The notes beneath the pieces are model-generated. The model had not been told where the DNA came from. It made no database searches and saw only the letters and a program-made list of their open reading frames with translations. The position numbers and the translations under genes are program-made. A stretch of 64,000 nt of DNA, from assembly GCA_903859155.1 (NCBI GenBank), contig CAIOLO010000009.1:1-64000 (forward strand), written 5' to 3'. Shown piece by piece: positions 9,215 to 17,577 of this stretch (positions within the stretch are counted from its first letter, which is position 1; the number at the start of each line of letters is the position of its first letter). The stretch comes from an uncultured beta proteobacterium (GTDB lineage Bacteria > Pseudomonadota > Gammaproteobacteria > Burkholderiales > SG8-39).

Positions 9215-9412
9215 TACCGCGCATCGGTTCACAGCGCCTCGGTGCGTACGGTTCCAGGTCCGGGACACCCGCACCGGAGCCGCCGATCAGCGCAATTAGG
9301 CATTACACTTGAGTCAGCCGATGTGTCGCTGCCAAAACGGGTATGAACATGAGCCACGAGTACATTGCGGTTGAACAGGAAGGTGGCCGAACCTCTGCCC
9401 CCCGTCGTCTCC

Positions 9413-9721
9413 ATGGCTGAACTGGGCGCCGAGATCGAAGTCCACAACGTGATTGCGCTCGCGGGCCACGGCGTGGTGTTGATCGGCCACGTCCGCGCCG
9501 GCAGGGCTCGTGTCGGCCAGGTGACGCGTCCGCTGCTGCTGGGACAAGCCCTTGCTCAGCGCCTGGAGGTGAGCTCGGTCGAGCGCCTGTCCTCGCTTGA
9601 AACCAGCGATGCCGCAGTCGGCCTGGTGTTTCGCAACCCGCCGCTCCTCGAAGAGCTCAGGCGTGCCCTGCCTCAGGGCAGCTATCTGTTGCTCGAGCAG
9701 CCCGCCGCGGCCCTTGCGTGA
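9413..9721 (+). CDS. Small beta-barrel protein resembling EF-Tu domain 2
   Basis: A 102-residue frame from ATG 9413; a TTG at 9365 would add 16 residues. There is no clear Shine-Dalgarno for either start. Residues near 20-36 (GHGVVLIGHVRAGRARVG) resemble the second domain of translational GTPases (GRGTVVTGxVxxGxxxVG), and the C-terminus is leucine-rich. There is no signal peptide or GTPase domain. It ends 61 bp before the alpha/beta hydrolase and may share its transcript. Function is unknown; the EF-Tu-like barrel is a motif impression only. Confidence 0.5.
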   Translation: MAELGAEIEVHNVIALAGHGVVLIGHVRAGRARVGQVTRPLLLGQALAQRLEVSSVERLSSLETSDAAVGLVFRNPPLLEELRRALPQGSYLLLEQPAAALA

Positions 9722-9782
9722 CGGCGCAGTATTAGAATGCCTGCGTTGTCCCGGGGGGCATCACTGCAAAGAGGGATTTGAC

Positions 9783-10643
9783 ATGGATACCATGGAAGCA
9801 GTCAGGCCGCAGGACAAGTACCTGGCAGTGGACGGCCTGCGCATGCGTTACATCGAGGAAGGCACAGGACCTGCGGTGCTGTTTCTTCACGGCGCATCGC
9901 TGGGCTCTTCGGCGGACGTATTCGTCCGCAATCTCGGCCCGTTTGCCAGGGCCGGCTTGCGTGCGGTGGCTTTTGACATCCCGGGTTTCGGCCTGAGCGA
10001 TGCACCGCGCAAGCAGACGCTGGCGCAGCAGCGCAATTCGATCCCGAAATTGATCGATGCCGCGGGCCTGGGCAGGACCGCCCTGATCGCGCACTCGCGC
10101 TCCGGCGGCTTCGCAGTCCAGCTTGCACTGGAGGACCCGGGCCGCTATTCGCACATCATTATCCTCGGCACCGGCACCCTGCTGCCTGCGCTCGCCGAGG
10201 CGCAGGTGGGCCGTTACGAGGCGGTGCAGGCGCGGGTGGACAAGGACATGGCGCAGAAGGAACCGACGCTCGAGGATGCGCGCAAGCTGCTGCAGGCGGA
10301 CACCTTCAACCATGCGCTGATATCCGAAGCGGACGTGGCCATGCGACTGAGCCGCAGCATCGGCAGGAACTTTACCGCACACGTCGAGCGGCAGCACCCC
10401 GATGCCCCCGCCGGCGGCGGCGGCGCGGCAAAACCGCTATGGGAGCGCCTGGCCGAATTGAAGGTGCCGCTGTTGATGATCTTCGGCCGCGAAGACCGCG
10501 CCCACACCGGCGAGCGCGCCGAACTGTTGAAGAAAATGCAGCCGCAGATAAACATCCACATCGTCGATGGCTGCAAGCACATGGTGCACTGGGATGCGGC
10601 CGCGGACCTGCTGCGCCTGGGCGTGCCGTTCCTGAAAAGCTGA
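9783..10643 (+). CDS. Alpha/beta hydrolase
   Basis: A 286-residue cytoplasmic hydrolase of the MhpC/epoxide hydrolase type. The oxyanion-hole strand is FLHGASLG (about residues 34-41), the nucleophile Ser105 sits in LIAHSRSGG, the acid is probably Asp238 in GREDRAH, and the base is His266 in CKHMVH. ATG at 9783 follows AGAGGG at a good distance; the longer frame to 9597 overlaps the upstream gene. It converges on the Bug gene at 10653 with 9 bp between stops. It would cleave an ester or carbon-carbon bond of an unknown substrate. Confidence 0.85.
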   Translation: MDTMEAVRPQDKYLAVDGLRMRYIEEGTGPAVLFLHGASLGSSADVFVRNLGPFARAGLRAVAFDIPGFGLSDAPRKQTLAQQRNSIPKLIDAAGLGRTALIAHSRSGGFAVQLALEDPGRYSHIIILGTGTLLPALAEAQVGRYEAVQARVDKDMAQKEPTLEDARKLLQADTFNHALISEADVAMRLSRSIGRNFTAHVERQHPDAPAGGGGAAKPLWERLAELKVPLLMIFGREDRAHTGERAELLKKMQPQINIHIVDGCKHMVHWDAAADLLRLGVPFLKS

Positions 10644-10652
10644 GCCGCCCGG

Positions 10653-11636
10653 CTACGGTTTGATATTGCCGCGTCTGATCACCTCGGACCAGCGAGCAAT
10701 ATCGCGCTGCACGGTCGCGCCGAACTCCTCGGGCGTGCCGCCCACCGGTTCCACCCCGAGTTTGGCCATCTGCTCGCGCGCCTCTGCGGTCTGAAGAATG
10801 CGGTTGGCTTCGCTGTTCAAGCGCTGCACGATCGGCGCGGGCAGTCTGGCCGGACCCCACATTCCCTGGTAGGTGCTGCCGGACTGGAACCCGGTCAACC
10901 CCGCCTCCACGTAGGTGGGCACATCGGGCAGCGTTGCCGAGCGGCGCGAACCGTTGATCGCCAGCGCGCGCAACTTGCCCCCGACCACCTGGGGCGTCGC
11001 CGAGGTAATGGAATCGATCATGAAGGTGATCTGGCCCGAAAGGATATCGGGCACCGCCAGCGCCGTTCCTTTGTAGGGCACATGCACTACCTGCAACCCG
11101 GCCTGCTGCACAAAGGATTCGTTGTTCAGGTGTGCGATGGTGCCGATTCCGGCGGAAGCGTAATTGGCCTGGCCCGGACGCATCTTGAGGTCGTTGACCA
11201 GGTCCATCAGATTTTTCCATGGCGCGTTTGCGGCAACCAGCAGCACCGAACGGCCTTCGCCAAAATTGACGATGGCGGTGAAATCCCTGGCGGCATCGTA
11301 GGGCAGCCTGGAGTCCAGCGCCGGGGCGATCGAATGCGTGCTCGAAGATGAAGTGAGCAGCGTGTATCCGTCGGGCGCCGCCCGGGCGACGAGTTCCGAG
11401 CCGATTGCGCCCCCGGCGCCGGCGCGATTCTCCACAACAAACGGCTGGCCAAGCGCCTGGCCCAATCGCACCGCCATGCTGCGACCCACGATGTCCACAG
11501 CGCCCGGCGTCGGAAACGGCACTATCAGCCGGATCGGCTTCACCGGATAGGACTGGGCCTGCAACGAGGTGGCCGGTGACGCAATTATCGCCAGTACAGC
11601 CCATCGGACCGCCACACCCAAACTGCATTTGCGCAT
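10653..11636 (-). CDS. Bug/TctC family periplasmic solute receptor
   Basis: A 327-residue receptor with a signal peptide ending SLQAQ. It is closely related to the Bug protein at 12743: both carry SSxSTHSIAPAL, LPYD, a xxAPWKN block and LPAPI/V..RLN. The two genes flank the PEP mutase family gene. Start ATG 11636 lies eight bases after GGAGG; an upstream ATG at 11651 is less well placed. It is divergent from the gene at 11761 (124 bp apart) and convergent with the hydrolase at 9783. Confidence 0.88.
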   Translation of the reverse strand: MRKCSLGVAVRWAVLAIIASPATSLQAQSYPVKPIRLIVPFPTPGAVDIVGRSMAVRLGQALGQPFVVENRAGAGGAIGSELVARAAPDGYTLLTSSSSTHSIAPALDSRLPYDAARDFTAIVNFGEGRSVLLVAANAPWKNLMDLVNDLKMRPGQANYASAGIGTIAHLNNESFVQQAGLQVVHVPYKGTALAVPDILSGQITFMIDSITSATPQVVGGKLRALAINGSRRSATLPDVPTYVEAGLTGFQSGSTYQGMWGPARLPAPIVQRLNSEANRILQTAEAREQMAKLGVEPVGGTPEEFGATVQRDIARWSEVIRRGNIKP

Positions 11637-11760
11637 CGCCTTGCCCTCCATCGGAATGAGCGCCGGCGCAAATCCGCCCCGGCGTGACAACCGCTATGAT
11701 TATAAAGTCCGTTCGTATAAACCCCAGACACAGCGCGGCGCACCTCCCGGGAGAACATCG

Positions 11761-12738
11761 ATGAGCAGTGAAACACCCCTGTCGGCAACCGACAAACGCC
11801 TGCGCCTGCGCCAGGTCATCGCGCGCAACAAGCTCTCGGTGATGCCGGGCGGATTCAGTCCGGTGTACGCGCGCATGGCGGAACTGGCGGGCTTTGAGTG
11901 TTTCTTTCTCGCCGGTTCGCAGATGTCGGCGTTTCTGCTTGGCGTACCCGACAACGGCATCCTCGGATTGCGCGATGTGGCCGATCATGCCAGGCATATG
12001 GCACGCGTCACTCCCATGCCCATCCTGGTGGACGCGGACACCGGCTTCGGCAATGCGGTAAACGTGCACTACACGGTGCAGGAACTGCTCAATGCCGGTG
12101 TTGCCGGATTGCAGATCGAGGACCAGGAAGCACCCAAGAAATCCGGTACCGGGGCCGGCCGGCGCTGCATTTCCATCGAGGAGAACGTCGGCAAACTCAA
12201 GGCCGCAGTGGCGGCACGCAATGAACTGGACCCGCAGTTCGTCATCTGCGCGCGCACCGATTCGCTGGGGTCTGAGGGCGGTTCATTTGAGGACGCGGTG
12301 GAGCGTTGCATTGCCTACGCCCGCGTCGGCGGTGCGGACATTGTCTGGCTGAACTCGATCCGCACGCTGGATCAGGTGGAACAGGCTTGCGCAAGAATTT
12401 CCGTTCCGATGCTGGCCTCGTGGGGGGGCATCAGGCCCACTCCCTCGCTGGATGAATTCGAGCGTCGCGGCTTGCGCATACTGCTGCACCCCACCATTGC
12501 CGCTTCGGCCGGCATGCAGGCGGCCTGGCAGATGCTCAACGACATGCAGGCGCGCGGCTCACAGGCCATCGACGACTGGGCGGCCGGGGTGGCAAAGCAT
12601 CCGGCCGGCGCTGCCGACCTGAAAAAAATATTCAATGCAGACCGGATCCGCGAAATCGAGGAACTGTGCCTGCCCGAATCCAGCCGGCGCGATTACCAGA
12701 ACAGCTCGGGCGGGCACACGCCGCTCGACAAAAAGTAG
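11761..12738 (+). CDS. Isocitrate lyase/PEP mutase family enzyme
   Basis: A 325-residue TIM-barrel enzyme. The metal site is DADTGFGN (Asp91, Asp93, Asn98), typical of the superfamily, and IEDQEAPKK ends the following strand. The catalytic-loop cysteine of isocitrate and methylisocitrate lyases (K-K/R-C-G-H) is replaced: here it reads Lys126-Lys127-Ser128-Gly129-Thr130. That argues against isocitrate lyase and for a PEP mutase, oxaloacetate-decarboxylase-like or dimethylmalate-lyase-like reaction. GGGAG lies upstream of the ATG at 11761; the longer frame to 11569 overlaps the divergent Bug gene. It faces the Bug gene at 12743 with only 4 bp between stops. Confidence 0.82.
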   Translation: MSSETPLSATDKRLRLRQVIARNKLSVMPGGFSPVYARMAELAGFECFFLAGSQMSAFLLGVPDNGILGLRDVADHARHMARVTPMPILVDADTGFGNAVNVHYTVQELLNAGVAGLQIEDQEAPKKSGTGAGRRCISIEENVGKLKAAVAARNELDPQFVICARTDSLGSEGGSFEDAVERCIAYARVGGADIVWLNSIRTLDQVEQACARISVPMLASWGGIRPTPSLDEFERRGLRILLHPTIAASAGMQAAWQMLNDMQARGSQAIDDWAAGVAKHPAGAADLKKIFNADRIREIEELCLPESSRRDYQNSSGGHTPLDKK

Positions 12739-12742
12739 CCGC

Positions 12743-13735
12743 TTATTCGAGTTTCAGCCCGGTCTTGGCAACCACCTCGGTCCAGCGGATGCGATCCAGC
12801 CTGACGTGCTCGCCGAAAGCCTCGGGCGTTCCGCCCGCAGCTTCGATGCCGAGCCTGCTCATCTGTTCGTGCATGTCCGGCGACTGCAGCATGCGGTTCA
12901 TCTCGCCGTTGAGGCGCGCGGTGACCGGTGCGGGCAATGCCGCCGGGCCCCACAGGCCCATATAGGCGCCGGGCGGTTCGAATCCCGGCAGTCCGGACTC
13001 GGGAAGACTGGGGATCTCGGGCAACAGGGCCGAACGCCTGCCGCCGCTGACGCCCAGCGCACGCACTTTTCCTCCCTGGACATGCGATTGCGCGGAAATA
13101 ATGCTATCGAACATGAATGAGACGCGGCCCGCCATCAGGTCCGGCATCACCAGTGCCGCGCCCTTGTAAGGAACATGCAGCAACTCCACACCGGCGTATG
13201 CGGCGAGCGCCGAGGTGGTCAGGTGCGGCACCGTACCCACACCGCCGGTTCCGAAGGACAGCCTGCCGGGATTGGCGCGCGCAAAGGCGATCATTTCGCC
13301 CGCATTTTTCCAGGGCGCGGAAGGGGCCACGATCAGCACGCTGATACCGCCCGGAGTGATCTCGATGACCGGGGTGAAATCCCTGATCGGGTCATAGGGC
13401 AGCTTCGGGTTCAGGGCCGGTGCAATGGAATGGGTGCTCGCTGACGACAACAACAGCGTGTAGCCATCCGGCGCCGAGCGCGCCACCGCCTCGGTTCCGA
13501 TCACGCCGCCGGCCCCCGGCCGGTTCTCCAGCACCACCGGCTGCCCCATGGCCGCGCTCAGGCGGCTGACCACGGCGCGTCCGACCACATCCAGCGATCC
13601 TGCCGGCGGAAAAGGCGTAATCATGCGGATCGGCCTGGCCGGATAAGCCTGCGAAAATGCCGGCGCTGCGACCGCCAGCACCGCAATCAAGACCAGCCGA
13701 ATACCGCGCGCGCGCGCCATGCTCTGTGCCGTCAT
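12743..13735 (-). CDS. Bug/TctC family receptor, translationally coupled to a small gene
   Basis: A 330-residue receptor and the close paralogue of the one at 10653 (shared SSASTHSIAPAL and APWKN blocks). The signal peptide runs to about residue 30 (APAFSQ). Its ATG (13733-13735) overlaps the TGA of the 63-codon gene upstream as ATGA, so translation is probably coupled; the in-frame ATG at 13720 is a less likely alternative. It converges on the PEP mutase family gene with 4 bp between stops. Ligand unknown. Confidence 0.88.
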   Translation of the reverse strand: MTAQSMARARGIRLVLIAVLAVAAPAFSQAYPARPIRMITPFPPAGSLDVVGRAVVSRLSAAMGQPVVLENRPGAGGVIGTEAVARSAPDGYTLLLSSASTHSIAPALNPKLPYDPIRDFTPVIEITPGGISVLIVAPSAPWKNAGEMIAFARANPGRLSFGTGGVGTVPHLTTSALAAYAGVELLHVPYKGAALVMPDLMAGRVSFMFDSIISAQSHVQGGKVRALGVSGGRRSALLPEIPSLPESGLPGFEPPGAYMGLWGPAALPAPVTARLNGEMNRMLQSPDMHEQMSRLGIEAAGGTPEAFGEHVRLDRIRWTEVVAKTGLKLE

Positions 13736-13923
13736 TTTTTCAGGTAGTAATCGCCGTCCTCAAGCCGGTCGACCAGGCCCTGATCGCGCAATGCTTCAAT
13801 CTCCAGCACGATCTCGCGGCCGTCCTTGCTGCCCAGAGCCTGCATCAGGCGCGACACCAGCGTGCGCACGCCGAATTTTTCCGGATCCCAGGAGATGCTG
13901 GATTTTCCCGCCGCTTGCTGCAT
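13732..13923 (-). CDS. Small protein of unknown function, 63 aa
   Basis: A 63-residue acidic/basic mixed protein with no signal peptide and no membrane segment. GGGAG lies seven bases before the ATG at 13923. Its stop overlaps the start of the Bug gene (ATGA), which supports real translation. The middle part (LVSRLMQALGSKDGREIVLEIEAL) looks helical and the end (LVDRLEDGDYYLKK) is charged, somewhat like a winged-helix tip. I do not recognise the family. It could be a leader for the receptor gene or a small regulator. Confidence 0.6.
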   Translation of the reverse strand: MQQAAGKSSISWDPEKFGVRTLVSRLMQALGSKDGREIVLEIEALRDQGLVDRLEDGDYYLKK

Positions 13924-14039
13924 TTGGAGACTCCCGATCTTGTTCTTGAAAAAAGGTCCGGCAATGCGTTAGAGTAAATCAATCATCCGGATCATGCCCG
14001 GCCGCCTTCCCTGTTTCGAATACCTTTCAAAGGAAAATA

Positions 14040-14756
14040 ATGGCGAAGATCATCATCAAGGATATCCACCGCAAGGGCCTGCATGCGCGTTTCGCGAAAC
14101 CCTGGGGGAAATGCAGCGCCGGCGTGCTGCTGCTGCCCTCGGCCGTGGGACTGGTACTGGCCACAGACGAGCAATTGACGCGCCTCGCCGAGGCGGGCCT
14201 CGCCGCGCTCGCCTGGGACCCCTACTCGGCCTACGATCCGGCGATGTCGCGCGAAGAACGCTCCAAGATTTCCGAAACCCTGCTGATGGACGGGGACGCG
14301 CTGCGCGAGCAAAGCAGCTGGATCGATACCATGCAGGACAAGCTGGGACTCAACACCGTTGGCGTGCTCGGATTCTGCATGGGCGGACGCATGGCTTTGC
14401 TGCTCGCCGCCAGCGACCCGCGGGTCAAGGCGGCCTCGGCCTTCTACCCGACGATGCGCGATCCGCGCCCTGCCAATGCCATGGATCTGCCGCCGCTCGC
14501 GGACCAGATCGATTGTCCGGTGCAGGTCCACTATCCGGGCAAGGACAACCTGACCTCGCATGCATCGCTGCAGCGCCTGCGCGCGGCCCTGGATGCGCGC
14601 CAGGCGACAACACCGGCTGCGGTGATTCACTATCCGCAGGCGCGACACGGCTTCCTTGGCAAGACGCGCGAAGAAAGCCCCGCCGATTTCGAGTCCAGCC
14701 TGACATCCTGGGCCGTGACCACCGCCTTTTTGAGGGCAACGCTGGCACCCGGCTGA
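14040..14756 (+). CDS. Dienelactone hydrolase family protein
   Basis: A 238-residue alpha/beta hydrolase of the dienelactone hydrolase family. The nucleophile is Cys in VLGFCMGG, as in true dienelactone hydrolases; the acid is Asp in YPGKDNLT; the base is His in ARHGF. The N-terminal catalytic-loop Glu and second Arg of classical DLH are not obvious. AAAGGAAA precedes the ATG at 14040. It is the first gene of a rightward run with the CocE-type hydrolase (76 bp later) and a Bug gene. It would open a lactone or cleave an ester made from the transported compound. Confidence 0.82.
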   Translation: MAKIIIKDIHRKGLHARFAKPWGKCSAGVLLLPSAVGLVLATDEQLTRLAEAGLAALAWDPYSAYDPAMSREERSKISETLLMDGDALREQSSWIDTMQDKLGLNTVGVLGFCMGGRMALLLAASDPRVKAASAFYPTMRDPRPANAMDLPPLADQIDCPVQVHYPGKDNLTSHASLQRLRAALDARQATTPAAVIHYPQARHGFLGKTREESPADFESSLTSWAVTTAFLRATLAPG

Positions 14757-14832
14757 ACCCTGCCCGCAACACCGCTACCCGCGGCCGCGGATTTTCCGCA
14801 GGCCGGTTTGAAATTCAAGGAGGAGAAGAAAA

Positions 14833-16500
14833 ATGGCGAATGCCCCGATAGTTCATCTGGGGGACGGCCCCCTGCCCGAAGGCACCATCGTTGAAAAAGA
14901 CGTGATGGTGAAGATGCGCGACGGTGTGCGCATCGCCTGCGATGTCTACCGTCCGAAAACCCCGGGCAAATACCCGGTGCTGTTCGCCGCGTCTCCCTAC
15001 ATAAAGGACACGGTCGACCTGCCCTCCTCGAGCATGTACCGGTATCGCGAAACCGGCGACATCGGCAAATGGGTCGGGCGCGGCTATGTCTATGTGCATG
15101 CCGACGTGCGCGGCAGCGGCAAATCCGAAGGCACCTACGATGTCTGGGGACCGAAGGAGCAGAGCGATTATTGCGAAATGATCGAGTGGGCCGGAACGCG
15201 CGACTGGTCCACCGGGCGCGTGGGCATGATCGGCGAGTCCTACTACGGCATGAACCAGTGGCAGGCGGCGCAGCACAATCCGCCGCATCTTGCCTGCATC
15301 GCCCCCTATGACGCCGGTGCCGACATCTACCGCCATTTTGTCTACAAGGGCGGAATACTTGCGATCGGCTTCAACAACCACTGGTGGAACAACAGCGTGC
15401 GCTACCGGCATTTTCTCGACTACGAGGAGCGGCCGCGGCGCGACGACTACATGGACTACGACTACACGCGCGAGATCTCGCTGCACCCCACCTTCGATGA
15501 TTACTGGAAATCGCGCCGTGCCGACCTGGCCGCCATCAAGGTCCCCGCGTTTACCATCGGCGGATGGGAGGGGCTTGGCGTGCACCTGCTGGGAAACCTG
15601 CAGGGATTCATGCAGACCTCGGGCCCGAAAAAGCTGATGGTCAATACCGGCGATGCGCAGAAACTCTTCCTGCAGGAAGTCGTGGAAAAGGAACTGGTTC
15701 GCTGGTACGACTACTGGTTGAAGGGGATCGACAACGGCATCATGAAAGAGCCGCCGGTGCGCATCTTTGTTCGCAGTGGCGGGGGCTTTCGCGAGGAAAT
15801 GGAATGGCCGCTCAAGCGCGCCCAGACCCGCAGCCTCTACCTCAACCCGGCCAGGTCCGGCGCGGTCGATTCGCTCAACGACGGCTCGCTGGCATGGGAC
15901 AAACCTGACGCCGGCAGCGCCCCGACATCGTATGTGACGCCCGATCCGCAGTGGTCGATCCCCGGCATCGGCACCAACGTGTTCGGCAAGGCCGGCTTCC
16001 AGCACACCACGCGCCGCCTGGTGACCTTTACCAGCGCGCCAATGGAAAAGGACATGGAAGTCACCGGCCCGGTGGTGCTCAAGCTGTGGGCCTCCTCGAC
16101 AGCAAAGGACATGCAGTTCATCGCCAACATCATGGACATGGCGCCGGTATCGCCCGAGATGGCGGCCGCCCACAAGTTGCTCGATGTGGCCGCACCAGCG
16201 CGCAAAGTCACCATGGGCTGGCTCAAGGCCTCGCACCGCGCATTGGATCCGGCGCGCAGCACGCCGCTCGCGCCCTATCACACGCACGAGAATCCGCAAC
16301 CCATCGAGCCGGGCAAGGTATATGAATTCGACATCGAGATCTGGCCCACCTGCTGGGTGTTCAAAGCCGGGCACCGCCTGCGCCTGGAACTCATGTCGTT
16401 CGACGGGCAGCACCACATCGGACATCTGCGTGGCACCGACACCTTTTATCACGATGCCTCGCGACCGAGTCACCTGCTGCTTCAGGTAATTCCCGGTTAG
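14833..16500 (+). CDS. CocE/NonD family hydrolase (X-Pro dipeptidyl-peptidase S15 type)
   Basis: A 555-residue serine hydrolase. The N-terminal alpha/beta domain contains the nucleophile motif GMIGESYYGM and the upstream HADVRGSGKSEG block. The C-terminal jelly-roll domain (about 330-555) has TGPVVLKLWASST and ends with SFDGQHHIGH. Relatives include cocaine esterase and acyl-amide or polyester hydrolases. AAGGAGGA stands before the ATG at 14833. It lies between the dienelactone hydrolase and a Bug gene, which suggests stepwise hydrolysis of one imported ester or amide; that is inference. No signal peptide is seen, so it acts in the cytoplasm. Confidence 0.87.
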   Translation: MANAPIVHLGDGPLPEGTIVEKDVMVKMRDGVRIACDVYRPKTPGKYPVLFAASPYIKDTVDLPSSSMYRYRETGDIGKWVGRGYVYVHADVRGSGKSEGTYDVWGPKEQSDYCEMIEWAGTRDWSTGRVGMIGESYYGMNQWQAAQHNPPHLACIAPYDAGADIYRHFVYKGGILAIGFNNHWWNNSVRYRHFLDYEERPRRDDYMDYDYTREISLHPTFDDYWKSRRADLAAIKVPAFTIGGWEGLGVHLLGNLQGFMQTSGPKKLMVNTGDAQKLFLQEVVEKELVRWYDYWLKGIDNGIMKEPPVRIFVRSGGGFREEMEWPLKRAQTRSLYLNPARSGAVDSLNDGSLAWDKPDAGSAPTSYVTPDPQWSIPGIGTNVFGKAGFQHTTRRLVTFTSAPMEKDMEVTGPVVLKLWASSTAKDMQFIANIMDMAPVSPEMAAAHKLLDVAAPARKVTMGWLKASHRALDPARSTPLAPYHTHENPQPIEPGKVYEFDIEIWPTCWVFKAGHRLRLELMSFDGQHHIGHLRGTDTFYHDASRPSHLLLQVIPG

Positions 16501-16539
16501 ACGGCATTTTCCCTGAAGCACTCTGAATACGGAGGTTCC

Positions 16540-17523
16540 ATGAAGACCATGCTGCGCACCACCGCAATCCTGGCGTCGGCGCTTGCCTTTCAGTTTGCCG
16601 CCGCGCAAAGCTATCCCGCCAAACCGGTGCGGATATTTTCGCCCTGGGCCGCGGGTGGACCCGGCGATCTGGTGACGCGGGGTGCGGCGCAGGAACTCGC
16701 CACCGCACTGGGACAACCCTATGTTGTCGAAACCCGGGTCGGTGCGGATGGCATGATCGTCGCCGAGGCCGGGTCAAAGACCGCGCCCGATGGCTATAAC
16801 CTCACCGGATGCGATCAACAGATCATGTCGATCAACCCGTTTGTGCATGCCTCCATGCCTTACCAGGTCCGCGATCTGGCGGCAGTGGTGCATTACGGCT
16901 TTCTCGTATCGGCACTGCACGTCAGTCCCTCGCTGCCGGTTGGCACGCTGCCGGAACTGCTCGAACTGGCTCGCTCAAGGCCCGGCTCCATCGCCTGGGG
17001 TTCTTTCGGCGCGGCAAGCGCTTCTAATTTCTACATCGAGTGGTTGAAGAACAGCCGCGGCATTCAGTTCCTCAACGTGCCGTACAAGGGGGCTTCATTC
17101 GCATGGCAGGGGCTGCTCGCCGGGGACGTTCAGGTCGCCTATTTCGCCGTCGGTCCCGCCGCGGCAGCCGCCAAGGCTGGCAAAATAAAATCGCTGGCGA
17201 TCATGCTGGGCAAACGAGTCGCGCAAATGCCTGAGGTTCCCAGTTACCTTGAGTCGCCGGGCCTCGACTTTCCGCTGGTGGTGACATGGTTCGGCCTGTG
17301 CGCGCAGGCGGCCACGCCCAAACCGATCGTGCAGCGTCTCAATGCGGAGGTCTCCAGGCGCCTGCTTGCCAATGAGGCCTTGCGCGGGAAATTCATGACC
17401 TCGCAGGGCCTGGAAATGGAAGCGCCTTCGGGCGAGCCGCCCGAGGCTTTCGAAAGATTTCTCGCCGCTGAGTTGGAGAAATATGCGAAGCTGGCAAAGC
17501 TCTCGGGTATCACGCCTCAGTAA
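16540..17523 (+). CDS. Bug/TctC family periplasmic solute receptor
   Basis: A 327-residue receptor with a 22-residue signal peptide ending QFAAAQ. The first ligand loop is FSPWAAGGPGDLVTR and the second VETRVGADG, rather than ENRPGAGG, so it belongs to a different subgroup from most others here. GGAGG lies four bases before the ATG at 16540. It is the third gene of the run with the two hydrolases, 39 bp after the CocE-type gene. It converges with the MFS gene at 17578. Confidence 0.88.
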   Translation: MKTMLRTTAILASALAFQFAAAQSYPAKPVRIFSPWAAGGPGDLVTRGAAQELATALGQPYVVETRVGADGMIVAEAGSKTAPDGYNLTGCDQQIMSINPFVHASMPYQVRDLAAVVHYGFLVSALHVSPSLPVGTLPELLELARSRPGSIAWGSFGAASASNFYIEWLKNSRGIQFLNVPYKGASFAWQGLLAGDVQVAYFAVGPAAAAAKAGKIKSLAIMLGKRVAQMPEVPSYLESPGLDFPLVVTWFGLCAQAATPKPIVQRLNAEVSRRLLANEALRGKFMTSQGLEMEAPSGEPPEAFERFLAAELEKYAKLAKLSGITPQ

Positions 17524-17577
17524 GCGGGAGATTTTCCACACGGGTCGCCTGCCTGGCGCGCCGCTTGTTGCTGTGGC

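Noticed and set aside
9349-9420. Short frame starting MSHEYIAVEQEGG, reminiscent of the first strand of enoyl-CoA hydratases
   Set aside because: It stops after 23 codons and no further crotonase pattern is found in any frame downstream; too short to support a remnant.
10372-12069. 565-codon leftward frame across the PEP mutase gene and Bug gene
   Set aside because: It overlaps two recognised proteins in other frames and has no family resemblance.
14815-16716. 633-codon open frame opposite the CocE-type hydrolase
   Set aside because: High-GC antisense artefact: no domain, no ribosome site, and the opposite strand has a full catalytic enzyme.
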